64,000 nt of DNA from Acidobacteriota bacterium (GCA_027314025.1 DAHVCP010000004.1:1-64000), one strand, 5' to 3'; counted from the first letter of the stretch, positions 37,115-47,292 are shown. Numbers and translations are program-made. Notes: generated from the sequence alone by a model not told the origin.

Positions 37115-37529
37115 GTACTTCGTCGACACCAACATCCTGATATACGCCCACGACGCGTCCAATGGCGCGAAGCATGAACGCGCCAAAGCCCTGGTCGAAG
37201 CGCTGTGGCGGGACCGCGCTGGCGTCGTGAGTACGCAGGTGTTGCAGGAACTCGCCGCCAATCTCCGCCGCAAGGCCGGCAATCCGCTAGATGCCAAAGC
37301 CGTGCGGGAGATCGTCGCGGACTATTTGACGTGGCACGTCGTCGTCAACAGCGGTGCTTCGATCATGGATGCGCTCGACCTGGAAGCCAGGCATCACATT
37401 TCGTTCTGGGATGCCCTCGTGGTTCACGCGGCTCAGGCGTCCGGCGCGGAGGTGCTGTATTCCGAGGACCTTGCCGACGGGCAGCTCTATGGCCCGGTGC
37501 GAGTAGTCAACCCTCTTCGCCACGGCTGA
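37104..37529 (+). CDS. VapC-like PIN-domain toxin
   Basis: 141 residues from ATG 37104, overlapping the antitoxin stop. PIN-domain acidic residues are visible: YFVDTNILIYAHDASN, then STQVLQELAANLRRKAG and HHISFWDALVVHAAQASGAE, with YSEDLADGQLYG near the C-terminus. It is expected to be an Mg-dependent RNase neutralised by the upstream RHH protein. Confidence 0.88.
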   Translation: MSDRYFVDTNILIYAHDASNGAKHERAKALVEALWRDRAGVVSTQVLQELAANLRRKAGNPLDAKAVREIVADYLTWHVVVNSGASIMDALDLEARHHISFWDALVVHAAQASGAEVLYSEDLADGQLYGPVRVVNPLRHG

Positions 37530-37967
37530 TTCTAGATAACCGTTCTCGATTTTTATGCCACGCGCGCATGGCGGCGAAGAGGGCAGCCGAGGCCCCGTTC
37601 CTTGGTGCTCACGCCGGCGGGTCGCCCCCGGCCGGAAAGATCTTCGCAGCGGCGGGTTCCGCGACGCCAACGCAGGCTCCGCTCCGCGTCCTTTTTCTTG
37701 CGGCCTGACAGCCACCGGCGCGACGTTGGGCATTCGCGCGGTGCTCTTCAAGAGCCGCCAGCCCAGCAGACGCTGCCCGTGCTATCCCGCCGTCCCTGGC
37801 CCATCGCGACTCCCGCCGCCGTTGTCCGCGCCGCACTCACCGCCTCACCGCGGCTTGGGTAGGCCGTACGTCGCGACTCCCGCCGCGGCCGAGGCGTCCA
37901 ACTCACTGCGATCCGTTCGCTCGTGCTGGCGCCAGGCCGCCGGCCGAACCGGACGGGCGTGCCGGCG
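37530..37967. other. intergenic with palindromic GGCCGGCGGCC repeat
   Basis: No gene. TTCGGCCGGCGGCCTG occurs at the 3' end of the oxidoreductase gene and again about 40 bases further on (37932-37985, minus strand), suggesting a short tandem duplication of the gene end. Confidence 0.4.
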
Positions 37968-39164
37968 TCAGGCCGCCGGCCGAAGCCGATGCGCTTGCCG
38001 CGCCGCCAGCTTTTCCGGCGCGGTCAAGCGGAAATACACATCGAACAGCGGGTCCAGCCAGCCGCGCAAACTGATCCAATAGATGCGCGCCATGGCCGCC
38101 TTCATCCAATGGTTCAGCCGGCTGGGCGCGTACTTCACCGTCGGCGCCGCGTAGGAACCAACGACGAACGTTCCTTTTCCGTAAGCCAGATCCATGGGGC
38201 AGTGGGTGCGGCCGTCGAAACGGGCCGGTTTCGCCGCCAATGCCCGCGCGACCACCTTCGCCTCCAAGTGCGCGCCCACGCCCGCCTTCGAGGTGGGCAG
38301 ATTGGTGCCGTCGCCAATCGCGAAGGCGGATTCCACTCCCTTCACCCGCAGGCTGAACTTATCGGTGATGATCAGGCGGTCCTCGTCCAGCACCTCCGCC
38401 GGCTCGTAGGTGATCGGCGCGCCGATGAACGGCGGCACGATGAACGCCAAATCGTACGGGATCTGCTCGCCTTCGATGGAATGGATCGTCCGGTTCGCCG
38501 TGTCCACCCGGTCCAGGTCGAAAAACGTCCGCACCTCGATCCCACGCTCCCGCAGGATCGGCGCCACGATGTCGTTGATCCCTTCCGCGGCGTAGGGCCG
38601 CGGATAGGGCGTGAAGTAAACCAGCTTGGTGCGGCTCTTCAGCCCGCGATCGCGCAGAAACTCCTCGGCCAACAGCGCCCCCTCCAGCGGCGACGGCGGG
38701 CATTTGCAAATCGCCGCCCCCTGTCCGATCACGATCGTCCCGCCGCGAACCTCGGCGAGATGCCGCCAAACCCTTTGCGCCTGCTCGATGGTGGAATGGT
38801 AATCCCCGAACTGGGCATTCACTTCCTCCAGCCCAGGGATGCGCGCCGCGGCGGTGCGCACGCCGGTCGCCAGCACCACTTCGTCATAGGTCAGTTCCGT
38901 GCCCGCTTGCGTGCGCACGCGATGCTCGCGCAAGTTGACGTGGGTCACGTCTTGCTGCAAGAAATGCACATGCCGCGGCAGTAGACGGCGTTCCGCGCGC
39001 GTGATTCCCACCGGCGCGTTTTTGAACGCGACATACAGCAGCCCCGGCTGGAACATATGCAGCGCCGAATCGCTCACCACCGTGGTCTCGAACCGGCGCC
39101 GGTCGAGCGTGTTCGCCAGGAACGTCGCCCCGCTTCCGCCGCCGATGATCAGTACGCGCTTCAT
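37968..39164 (-). CDS. sulfide:quinone oxidoreductase-like flavoprotein
   Basis: 398 residues. FAD/NAD-linked disulfide-reductase fold: KRVLIIGGGSGATFLANTLD (FAD), ALHMFQPGLLYVAF, DEVVLATGVRTAAARIPGL, FIVPPFIGAPITYEP and ESAFAIGDGTNLPTSKAGVG (second FAD motif). Cysteines in AAICKCPPSP fall where SQR relatives have redox-active Cys. It likely oxidises sulfide or a polysulfide, reducing quinone at the membrane. The upstream tusA ends four bases before this start, so sulfur handling is the operon's theme. Confidence 0.75.
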   Translation of the reverse strand: MKRVLIIGGGSGATFLANTLDRRRFETTVVSDSALHMFQPGLLYVAFKNAPVGITRAERRLLPRHVHFLQQDVTHVNLREHRVRTQAGTELTYDEVVLATGVRTAAARIPGLEEVNAQFGDYHSTIEQAQRVWRHLAEVRGGTIVIGQGAAICKCPPSPLEGALLAEEFLRDRGLKSRTKLVYFTPYPRPYAAEGINDIVAPILRERGIEVRTFFDLDRVDTANRTIHSIEGEQIPYDLAFIVPPFIGAPITYEPAEVLDEDRLIITDKFSLRVKGVESAFAIGDGTNLPTSKAGVGAHLEAKVVARALAAKPARFDGRTHCPMDLAYGKGTFVVGSYAAPTVKYAPSRLNHWMKAAMARIYWISLRGWLDPLFDVYFRLTAPEKLAARQAHRLRPAA

Positions 39165-39168
39165 GGCG

Positions 39169-39411
39169 TCACCTCCGATGAATCTTCAGCACGGCCACGA
39201 CCTTATCCGCCTGGTCCTCAATCGAGACCACCTCGTTTTGCGTCTTGGCCGCCCATGCCCGCACATCCGCTTTCACGCCCGGATCGGTCGCCCACAATTC
39301 GATCACGTCGCCCACCTTGGATCGCCGGTAGGCCTTGGCCAGATCCGTGATCGGCCCCGGGCACGACTCCTCGCGCGCATCCACCAACGTTCGTGGTTCC
39401 GTCTCCGCCAT
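39169..39411 (-). CDS. TusA-family sulfur carrier protein
   Basis: 80 residues. SCPGP with the persulfide-carrying C17 is the TusA/SirA signature, followed by KVGDVIELWATDPGVKADVR and a C-terminal strand KVVAVLKIHR. It passes sulfur as a persulfide, here probably between the DsrE-like protein and the flavoprotein encoded on either side. Confidence 0.88.
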   Translation of the reverse strand: MAETEPRTLVDAREESCPGPITDLAKAYRRSKVGDVIELWATDPGVKADVRAWAAKTQNEVVSIEDQADKVVAVLKIHRR

Positions 39412-39421
39412 CGCCGCCTCC

Positions 39422-39877
39422 TCAAATGAACAGCGTCTGCCCGCCTTCGGCGTCCTTCAGAAATGCCGCGGCGCCCACCACATCGTCAATCAGCTCATTG
39501 AAATCTTGTTTCTTCAGCCCCATCACGCTGGACATCATCGAGCAGGCGTACACCTTCGCTCCCAGTTCCTTCGCCTCCCGCAGCATGGCGTCCCAGGCGG
39601 CGACATGATTCGCCTGCATGCCCTGGGCCATCGCCGGCGCCAGCGCCGCGAACTCGGGAGGAAAGGGCAGTTCGTGCCGCTGTTTGGTGAAACCCATCAG
39701 CGCGAAGCCGGTGACGAAAACGCTCACTTCCACGCTCATCGCCGCCGCCGCTTGCGCCAGCACCCCCAGCGGAATGAACTTATCCGCCGTGCCGCTATAC
39801 ATAATGATCGCCAGCTTGCTCGCCGTCTCCTGCTGCCTGTTTGTGCTTTGCTTGGCTTCCGCCACGGTCGCACCCAT
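39422..39877 (-). CDS. DsrE/DsrF-like sulfur-transfer protein
   Basis: 151 residues from ATG 39877, with GGAGG five bases upstream. The DsrE2-type fold shows LAIIMYSGTADKFIPLGVLA, VEVSVFVTGFALMGFTKQRH and LGAKVYACSMMSSVMGLKK, where the Cys in ACSMM is the expected sulfur-binding residue. First gene of the dsrE-tusA-SQR-like operon. In dissimilatory and assimilatory sulfur oxidation these proteins relay persulfide. Confidence 0.85.
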   Translation of the reverse strand: MGATVAEAKQSTNRQQETASKLAIIMYSGTADKFIPLGVLAQAAAAMSVEVSVFVTGFALMGFTKQRHELPFPPEFAALAPAMAQGMQANHVAAWDAMLREAKELGAKVYACSMMSSVMGLKKQDFNELIDDVVGAAAFLKDAEGGQTLFI

Positions 39878-40106
39878 GCGTTCCTCCCGGGCCCGGCCTG
39901 GTCGCTGCTTCCCGCCTCGAGCCCACAAGATGGCTATGCATTTCGGCGTCCAGGGGCGGGAACGCGCCAATACGGCGAATTCTCCACCGCCGCGCACGGG
40001 CTCCGGGTGCTATCCCCCAATTCGCTGCGCCCCTGCCCCCAAGTCGCGATGATTGGGGGAATCCCGCAAGTTCGGCGGTGCGCCTCGTCCCGCGAAGAAC
40101 CAGCGC

Positions 40107-42704
40107 TCACGCCACCACGAATCGCAACCGCCGCTGGCCGGCCAGTTCCCGCTGGCCCAGCTCCACCACCTGCCCCGCTACGCGGCCTAGCGTCGTTGTC
40201 TTCAGCGCCGCGCCGCTGGGAGGATGAATGTGCACCCAAATACTGCCCGCCCAATCGTCGCTGCCTCCGCCGGGAGGCAATTGCAGCTCGATCCGCCACT
40301 GCGGCTGGCCTCCGGGACCGCTCTCGGCCGTTGTGCTCCAGCCGATGGCACCATAGCGCGTCGGGCAGTTCTCGACGCGGATCATTTGGCCCGCGGCGAA
40401 CCAATGCTTCGGCGCGGCTTTTTGCAGGTGCACCCGTCCCGCGCCGTGCTCCTCGTAGCAGAGCAGCCAGCGCAAGCCCATCGCCGGTTGCAGCGTGCTG
40501 TTGACCACCGCCGACCACGCGTAGGGGCTGCCCTCCAGCGGCCGCCCGCCCGGCAGCAGCGCATCTTCCGGCGCATACCGGCTGCCGCAGTCCATGGCGT
40601 AGCAGGCGTTGCCGTACAGGGCCAGAAGAAACGGCCGGTAATCGTCCTGGCGAATGCGCCCGGCCAGCGTGCCGTGCTCCATGAAGTTGGAGGTGCGGCA
40701 ATAGTGCCCGTCGGTGTTCATGCCGATCAGCTGCTCGCCCGCCAGCGCGCGGTGGCGGAAATGGCCTAGGTCCAGCTCGGCTTCGCCCCAGTCGCTGGTC
40801 CACCAGTCCATCATGAAGCGGTGGTTTTCGTAGCTCGATAATTCCTCCGGCCGCCGCTCGGTGTCCCCGGCATAGAACGGTGTGACGCCCGCGGCCTGCA
40901 TCGCCGCGTTCCGCGCCGCCATGGTCCGCGCCAGAGACGCCGTAATGCTGTGCCGCATCTGGCCCGCCAGGCGCGCCCAATGCGGCGCCCGCGGCGCCAA
41001 ATCCGCCGCCCCGCGCTCCCGCGCCGCCCGCGCCAGGCAGCGCGCATGCTCATGCAAGCCGCGCCAGGCCCAGCTGGCGTTCTGATAATAGTACGGATGC
41101 GATTGCGGATAGTCGTCCTGGACGTCGCCCAAGTCGGCCTCGGGCGAGCCCCAAATCAATCCATGTCGCGGATCGGATCGCGGAAATCGGCGCAGGCCGT
41201 CGCGATACCGCCGAACTAATAAGCCCGCCATCCGGTCCAGCGCCGGCAGCCGCCGCCGCAGCGCCGCCACGTCGCGCGTGTAGTCGAAGGCCCGGGCGCT
41301 GTTTTCCAGGAATACGCCGGCGTTCAGCGGCGCCTCCACCTGGTCCTGCGTGTTATAGAGAAAGTTCCCGTCCGGCAGGATGTAGTGATCCAAATAATGC
41401 TGGAAATACGGCTCGCACTGCGCCGCCAGCCCCCACGTTTGCTGCGCCCAAACGAATTCGTAATGCGCCACCGGAAACAGCGCGTGGCTGCGCTCCGGAA
41501 TCTTGGTGTACGCGCCTTCGCCGATTTGGTAGCTGGGCCGCAGCCCGCGGTAGCTGCACCGCGCCACGGCAATGCCCGCCCGCGCCGCGTCCGCCAGCCA
41601 CGGATCGGGAATCTCCACCTGCATGCCCTGGGCGAAGAAGTTCCGCCAATGGTTCCCCACCCCGGCAAGCGCGGCGAAGAAACCCGCCGCGTCGGTGTTC
41701 CAATACCGGTCCGCGACCGCCGGCTCGCCCGCCGGCGGCTGCACGCGAATCCGCCCTACCGGCGTGGCGTTCTCGCCCGGCGGCAGCACCAGCATCGCCT
41801 CATAGCCGCAGCCGAAACGCGGGTTCCACACGCCGATGTCCGCCGCCGGCAGATAGCCGCCGAGCAGCGTCCGCTTGCTGTAGCCCTCGACGTAGTCGAA
41901 GTGGTATTCCGAGGGCAGAAAGTCCTGCGGATCGAAGACCCGCCCCGCCATGTCCGGCGCCAACCGGCTGGCGATGGTTTCTCCCGCCGGCTGGGGATTC
42001 ACCTGCCGCGACCGCCCGTCCGGCTCCAGGTACAAGGACGCCAGCGGCCCGCCTTCCTCATTGCCCACCAGCGTCCATCCGATCAGCTCCGGCCCGAGCG
42101 CCGCGACGTTCTCATAGCAGGGGTCTTCGGCGGAATTGAGAATGTACTCGCCCGGCAGATCGGGCTGGCGCGGAAACTCCGCCGGCCGCTCGAAGCGCAC
42201 CCCATGGCCGGGGCGGATGGGCCGGGGCCGGATGTTTTCCAGGCGGCCGACACGCTTGGGGATGCGCAGAATCTCCCCCAGCATCGTGCTGTAGACAATG
42301 ACCCCCTGATGCGAGGCGTCTTTTTCCCACACCGCCGTCGGCACGCCGTTCAGCCAGCCGATCACCGTTAGCAACCGCCAGCCGTCCACGGCGCCACCCG
42401 GCCGGACGACGCGCGTCGCGCCCCCGGTGCCCGGCCCCGCCGCGTGCACCCGCACGCCGTCGCCGGCAAACCCCGCCAGCCGCGGCGCATGCGCCAACGC
42501 CTCCCGCTCGCCCGGCAGCCAACGGTCGTAATCGTTCTCGATCCGCCCCGGCCGGTACCGCCCTTTGGGCAAATCGCCCGGCGCGTGGATCGCCGGCTCC
42601 TGCCTGCCGTCATCCTTCGCCGCCGGGCCGGCCGCCCACGCGCCTTGCGCCGCCGCCAACACCGGCGCCGCCGCCGCGCCGCGGAGAAATCGTCTGCGAT
42701 TCAT
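40107..42704 (-). CDS. large secreted six-hairpin-like glycosidase family protein
   Basis: 865 residues from ATG 42704. A Tat signal peptide (MNRRRFLRGAAAAPVLAAAQ) is followed by a beta-rich N-terminal region and an alpha-helical region from about residue 370 (LADAARAGIAVARCSYRGLR, FLYNTQDQVEAPLNAGVFLE, LDRMAGLLVRRYRDG) resembling (alpha/alpha)6 glycosidases. The C-terminal part has beta sandwiches (GGSDDWAGSIWVHIHPPSG). I place it among acidobacterial secreted glycoside-hydrolase-like proteins; the catalytic residues and substrate cannot be fixed. The downstream sulfur operon is separate. Confidence 0.65.
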   Translation of the reverse strand: MNRRRFLRGAAAAPVLAAAQGAWAAGPAAKDDGRQEPAIHAPGDLPKGRYRPGRIENDYDRWLPGEREALAHAPRLAGFAGDGVRVHAAGPGTGGATRVVRPGGAVDGWRLLTVIGWLNGVPTAVWEKDASHQGVIVYSTMLGEILRIPKRVGRLENIRPRPIRPGHGVRFERPAEFPRQPDLPGEYILNSAEDPCYENVAALGPELIGWTLVGNEEGGPLASLYLEPDGRSRQVNPQPAGETIASRLAPDMAGRVFDPQDFLPSEYHFDYVEGYSKRTLLGGYLPAADIGVWNPRFGCGYEAMLVLPPGENATPVGRIRVQPPAGEPAVADRYWNTDAAGFFAALAGVGNHWRNFFAQGMQVEIPDPWLADAARAGIAVARCSYRGLRPSYQIGEGAYTKIPERSHALFPVAHYEFVWAQQTWGLAAQCEPYFQHYLDHYILPDGNFLYNTQDQVEAPLNAGVFLENSARAFDYTRDVAALRRRLPALDRMAGLLVRRYRDGLRRFPRSDPRHGLIWGSPEADLGDVQDDYPQSHPYYYQNASWAWRGLHEHARCLARAARERGAADLAPRAPHWARLAGQMRHSITASLARTMAARNAAMQAAGVTPFYAGDTERRPEELSSYENHRFMMDWWTSDWGEAELDLGHFRHRALAGEQLIGMNTDGHYCRTSNFMEHGTLAGRIRQDDYRPFLLALYGNACYAMDCGSRYAPEDALLPGGRPLEGSPYAWSAVVNSTLQPAMGLRWLLCYEEHGAGRVHLQKAAPKHWFAAGQMIRVENCPTRYGAIGWSTTAESGPGGQPQWRIELQLPPGGGSDDWAGSIWVHIHPPSGAALKTTTLGRVAGQVVELGQRELAGQRRLRFVVA

Positions 42705-42882
42705 GCGCCAATTCTGCCTGACGGCGGCGGCCGCCGCCACCGTCCCTGGCAATGGGCCGGCGCCGCCAGCTGGCGGGCGCAGGGCGGGAGGCCCCGCCGC
42801 GGGCGGGGCTAGGGCCCGCGTTTGGCAATCGTCGCCGCTCCCGGCCATTGCAGTCATTCTGTATTTCTAGTATTCTCGAATC

Positions 42883-43272
42883 ATGGAAACGGGAACCATC
42901 ACCGCTGCGCCGCGCCAACTGGAGAAGCGACCAGGCCTACAACCGGCGAATGACGCCGCAAAATACGCCGACATGTTTTCCGCTCTCGGCGCCGAGCCGC
43001 GGCTGCGGATTGTCCGGCTGCTGCTGGCGGCGCATCCCGAAGGCCTGGTCGCCGGCGACATTCAGCGGGAGTTGGATATCCCGCCCTCCACCCTTTCCCA
43101 CCACCTGGAGAAGTTGAAGAGCGAAAACCTGGTCACCGTGTGGCGGGAAGGAACATTCCTTTGGTACCAAGCCAACACGGAGGCGCTGGCCGAACTGCTC
43201 GGCTTCCTTTACGCGGAGTGCTGCACCCGCAACCGTGCGATCTCCGGCAAGGCCATTGTGTGCTGCCGTTAG
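42883..43272 (+). CDS. arsR: ArsR-family arsenite-responsive repressor
   Basis: 129 residues. Winged-helix: MFSALGAEPRLRIVRLLLAA, LVAGDIQRELDIPPSTLSHH and LVTVWREGTFLWYQAN. The usual As(III) site in helix alpha3 (ELCVCDL-like) is absent. Instead cysteines cluster at the C-terminus: C113, C114, C127 and C128 (ECC and VCCR), as in the Acidithiobacillus-type ArsR, where C-terminal cysteines bind As(III). Heads the arsR-acr3-arsC operon. Confidence 0.9.
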   Translation: METGTITAAPRQLEKRPGLQPANDAAKYADMFSALGAEPRLRIVRLLLAAHPEGLVAGDIQRELDIPPSTLSHHLEKLKSENLVTVWREGTFLWYQANTEALAELLGFLYAECCTRNRAISGKAIVCCR

Positions 43273-43341
43273 CGCCATCGCGCCGGCTAGTGGCCCCAAG
43301 CCAACACCGCGCACATCCTCCCCAACGCTGATCCCGTCCCG

Positions 43342-44448
<1,107 letters not shown>

Positions 44449-44467
44449 TGGGGCAAATGGGAAGGAA

Positions 44468-44953
44468 ATGATGGAAAGGAACGGCGGAGAGCGAAGGAAC
44501 CCACCCCTGCGCGTATTGATCTTGTGCACCGCCAATTCGGCGCGCAGCCAAATGGCCGAGGGACTGCTGCGCCAGGACGGCGGCCCGGGGTTCGCCGTCT
44601 TCAGCGCCGGCCACCGCCCCAGCAGCGTTCGGCCGGAGGCGATCGCCGTTATGCGGGAAATCGGCGTGGACATCTCGGCGCAGCGCTCCAAGCATGTGGA
44701 TGAGTTCGCCGGCCAATGCTTCGATTACGTGATCACCGTCTGCGACCAAGCCAAGGAGGTCTGCCCGTTGTTTCCCGGCGCGCCGCGCCGCATTCATTTC
44801 AGCATCGCCGACCCCGCCGCCATTGCCGCCGGCCCCGAGCAGCGCCTGGCCGCCTTCCGCGCCGCCCGCGATCAGCTCCGCGCCGCGCTGCGCCAGTTCG
44901 CCGCCGCCGCCCCGGCCCCTGGGGGCGCGGACGGCGTGCCCGCAAACACATAG
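44468..44953 (+). CDS. arsC: thioredoxin-coupled arsenate reductase (ArsC, LMW-PTP fold)
   Basis: 161 residues from ATG 44468 (ATG 44471 equally possible). The LMW protein tyrosine phosphatase P-loop is LCTANSARSQMAEGLLR (CX5R), followed by HRPSSVRPEAIAVMREIGVD. The second redox Cys pair is in TVCDQAKEVCPLFPG. This pattern matches the thioredoxin-linked ArsC family. It reduces As(V) to As(III) for export by the upstream Acr3. A short Pro/Ala tail is unusual. Confidence 0.92.
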   Translation: MMERNGGERRNPPLRVLILCTANSARSQMAEGLLRQDGGPGFAVFSAGHRPSSVRPEAIAVMREIGVDISAQRSKHVDEFAGQCFDYVITVCDQAKEVCPLFPGAPRRIHFSIADPAAIAAGPEQRLAAFRAARDQLRAALRQFAAAAPAPGGADGVPANT

Positions 44954-45397
44954 CGCCGGCGCCACGCCCGCCCCCGTGCCGACGCGGTAGGCTAGGCGTC
45001 CCCGCCTGGCAGCTCGCGGCAAATAGCAACCGTCTTGAGCGCGAATCGCTGGGGCCGCGCCTTACGAGGACGGCTGTCCCGCCTTCGCTCCGCCGGGTCA
45101 GCCGAGGGCTGAAGCTCGCGGCACACAGGCTGAAGCCTGTTCCACGCGCCAGGCCTGGGGGCGCGGACCGCCGGTCCGCACCGGAGGCATACCCCACATT
45201 GCTGCGCTAGGCGGCGGGAAATGACAGCCGAGGACGGCTGTCCCACTTTCGCCGCGGCCAAGTAACTGGCCCGTCGGTCGTGACGCCGCGCGCGGTGACA
45301 CCCGCCGCCGAAGGCAGCCGCCCACACACGACCGCGGTGATTTGGCCCGGTTGGCGGTCGAGGCGAACCATTGCGGATGGACTAAACTCGTATCGCC
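44954..45397. repeat. intergenic region holding one composite repeat unit
   Basis: About 45065-45260 contains the repeat unit shared with 46906-47160 and 53036-53360: GGGCTGAAGCTCGCGGCACA with AGGCTGAAGCCTGTTCCACG, the GCGGACCGCCGGTCCGC palindrome, GGAGGCATACCCCACATTGC and a GACAGCCGAGGACGGCTGTC palindrome. No gene. Confidence 0.75.
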
Positions 45398-46015
45398 ATG
45401 CCCCACCCATCCTGAAACGAGAGCTACGCGTCGGGACAGCTACCCTGGGACACCGGGCATCCAGACCCCGTGCTCGTCGAGTTCGTCACTTCCGGCCGGG
45501 TTGAGCCAGGCCCAACCCTCGAGATCGGCGCGGGCACCGGCACGAATGCGATTTGGATGGCGGAGCGTGGATTTGACGTTCTCGGAGTCGACGTCTCGCC
45601 GCTAGCCGTGGAAAGAGCGCACGCCAAGTTGGAGGGGCGCGCGCTGCGCTGCCGCTCTGCGGTATGCGATTTTCTCCGCGCGCCTCCGTTCGGCGGACCG
45701 TTCCAGTTCGTCTTCGACCGGGGTTGCTTTCATGTCTTCGACGCAGCGGATAATCGGCAGCGGTTCGCGGCGCAAGTCGCTGCCGCGCTGGCGCCGGGCG
45801 GCTTGTGGCTGAGCCTGATCGGCAGCACGGAAGGCCCGCCGCGCGAGAGCGGTCCGCCACGCCGCTCAGCGCGCGAGGTCACCCTCGCCATCGAGCCCGC
45901 GCTGGAGATCGTCGAATTGCGCACGGCGGAATTCCGGGATCACGGCGCCAAGGCGTGGTTCTGCCTGGCGCGTCAGCGTACGACGCCGGCTCAGCCTTCC
46001 ACCCAGGACGATTGA
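45398..46015 (+). pseudogene. SAM-dependent methyltransferase interrupted by TGA at codon 6
   Basis: From ATG 45398 the frame reads MPHPS, TGA (45413-45415), then NESYASGQLPWDTGHPDPV, and continues open to 46015. PWDTG lies at the start of the thiopurine-methyltransferase-like family, so the coding function begins before the TGA. The SAM-binding GAGTGTNAIWMAERGFDVLG (a class I motif I), then DVSPLAVERA and FDRGCFHVFD follow. A GTG at 45470 could restart but would drop the PWDTG region. I recall an aromatic residue (often Trp) near this position in relatives, so TGG to TGA is a simple explanation. TGA readthrough as selenocysteine is possible only speculatively, given tRNA-Sec in the window. 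Confidence 0.6.
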
Positions 46016-46048
46016 GGCCCGGCGGCGACCGCACGTTCTGTTCTTGTC

Positions 46049-46084
46049 GCGAGGGTCGCGCCGTTGGCTCGGGGAGCCGCGCCG
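46049..46084. repeat. dispersed intergenic repeat, copy B
   Basis: GGGTCGCGCCGTTGGCTCGG and GGAGCCGC match the segment at 44-80. Confidence 0.4.
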
Positions 46085-46097
46085 CCCGCTGCCACGC

Positions 46098-46715
46098 TTA
46101 ATCCGCGACCGCCGCGCCGCCCGCCGCCGACCGGCGCAATTTAGGCAAGAACCGCCCCGTTTGGCGCAGGTGCTCCGCGAAACGGGCGCCGAAGACCGGC
46201 GCGAGCAGCTTTTCTTCCCCGCGAGATTTGATATCCAAGGCGATGAACACGAGCACCGCCCCCACGGCCCCGCCCCACGTACCGTTGGCCGCCAGCGTGC
46301 CCGCCACCGCTAGCAGGATGCCCGTGTAAATCGGATGGCGGATGCGCGCATACGGTCCGCGCCGGATCAGTTCGTGATCTTGCTTCAAAACGATTCGCCC
46401 CGACCAATTCCCGCCCAGCGTGAACCGCGCCCAATAGCAAAGGGCGAACCCGGCGAGCACCGCCGCCAGCGCCGCTCACAACAGCGCGGGAGACGGGACC
46501 AGGAAACGCCGCTGCGCCCACTCCCCCAGCCACCATGGCCGGAACAATAAGACGGCCCCGGCACTCAACAGCACGCGATGGCCGACCTCATAGTTTCCGG
46601 AGCCCCGCCGCTCGACCGGCTTGCGCCACATCGCCAGCAGAATCCAGCCCACCACCCACGCCAACCACAAATAGACGATCCAGTGCGGAATCCGGTTCGC
46701 GAGGCCGATAGCCAT
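46098..46715 (-). pseudogene. isoprenylcysteine carboxyl methyltransferase-like (ICMT) membrane protein with internal TGA
   Basis: One frame runs from ATG 46715 (or 46724) through PHWIVYLWLAWVVGWILLAM and ends ...PSPALL at TGA 46476-46478. The same frame continues directly AALAAVLAGFALCYWARFTL, NWSG, ELIRRGPYARIRHPIYTGIL and the C-terminal helix, to 46098. The two halves together are a normal ICMT/phospholipid methyltransferase-like protein with four to five helices. The second half carries the SAM-binding GPYARIRHPIYTG motif. Most likely a nonsense mutation (a UGA where a sense codon such as CGA, GGA or UGG stood); readthrough has not been shown. Confidence 0.65.
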
Positions 46716-47292
46716 GCGGCCCATTCTAGCCGTAAGCCGGGAGACTGCCCCTATTTCCGGCAACTTGTCGCCGCCCTGCGTACCGTCGTCCCCGTGGGGT
46801 AGGGCTCCTGCCCTGCGTACCGTCGCCCTCCTGGGCGGCGAGCCCATCTCCACGGCGCTGCATTCCTCAATCGCAGCTCGGCCGCGCCAAGCGCGACCGC
46901 ACGCAAGCCGGAGGCATGCCCCACGCCATCGCGCGCGGCGGCGGGGAATGACAGCCGAGGACGGCTATCCCGCGTTCGCTGCGGCGGAGGTCAGCCGCAG
47001 GCTGAAGCCCGCGGCACACAGGCTGAAGCCTGTTCCACGCGCCAGGCCTGGGGGCGCGGACCGCCGGTCCGCACCCAAGCCGGAGGCATACTCCACATGG
47101 CTGCGTCCGGCGGCGGGGAATGACAGCCGAGGACGGCTATCCCGCGTTCGCTGCGCCGGCGGGCTTCCGGCTGGCGGTGTACGGCGGACCGACCACGAGC
47201 GGAGATAGTGGGATGGGCGTCCTCGCCTGTCCGCCCCGGCCGATCCGCTCCGCTCCGTACGCTCCGGCCGCGCCAAACGCGACCGCAGCGGC
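46716..47292. other. intergenic, repeat-bearing
   Basis: Region downstream of the ADOP permease stop and upstream of the ICMT-like gene. Apart from the composite repeat (46906-47160) there is no convincing gene. Confidence 0.5.
46906..47160. repeat. composite palindromic repeat, double unit
   Basis: Contains two copies of GGAGGCAT-CCCAC/CTCCAC-type boxes and two of GGGGAATGACAGCCGAGGAC, one GCAGGCTGAAGCCCGCGGCA with AGGCTGAAGCCTGTTCCACG, and the GCGGACCGCCGGTCCGC palindrome. The same modules occur at 45065-45260 and, inverted, at 53036-53360. Confidence 0.8.

Noticed and set aside
45413-46478. UGA read as tryptophan (a variant genetic code)
   Set aside because: Other genes in the window use TGA as a normal stop and TGG for Trp, so a general recoding is not supported.
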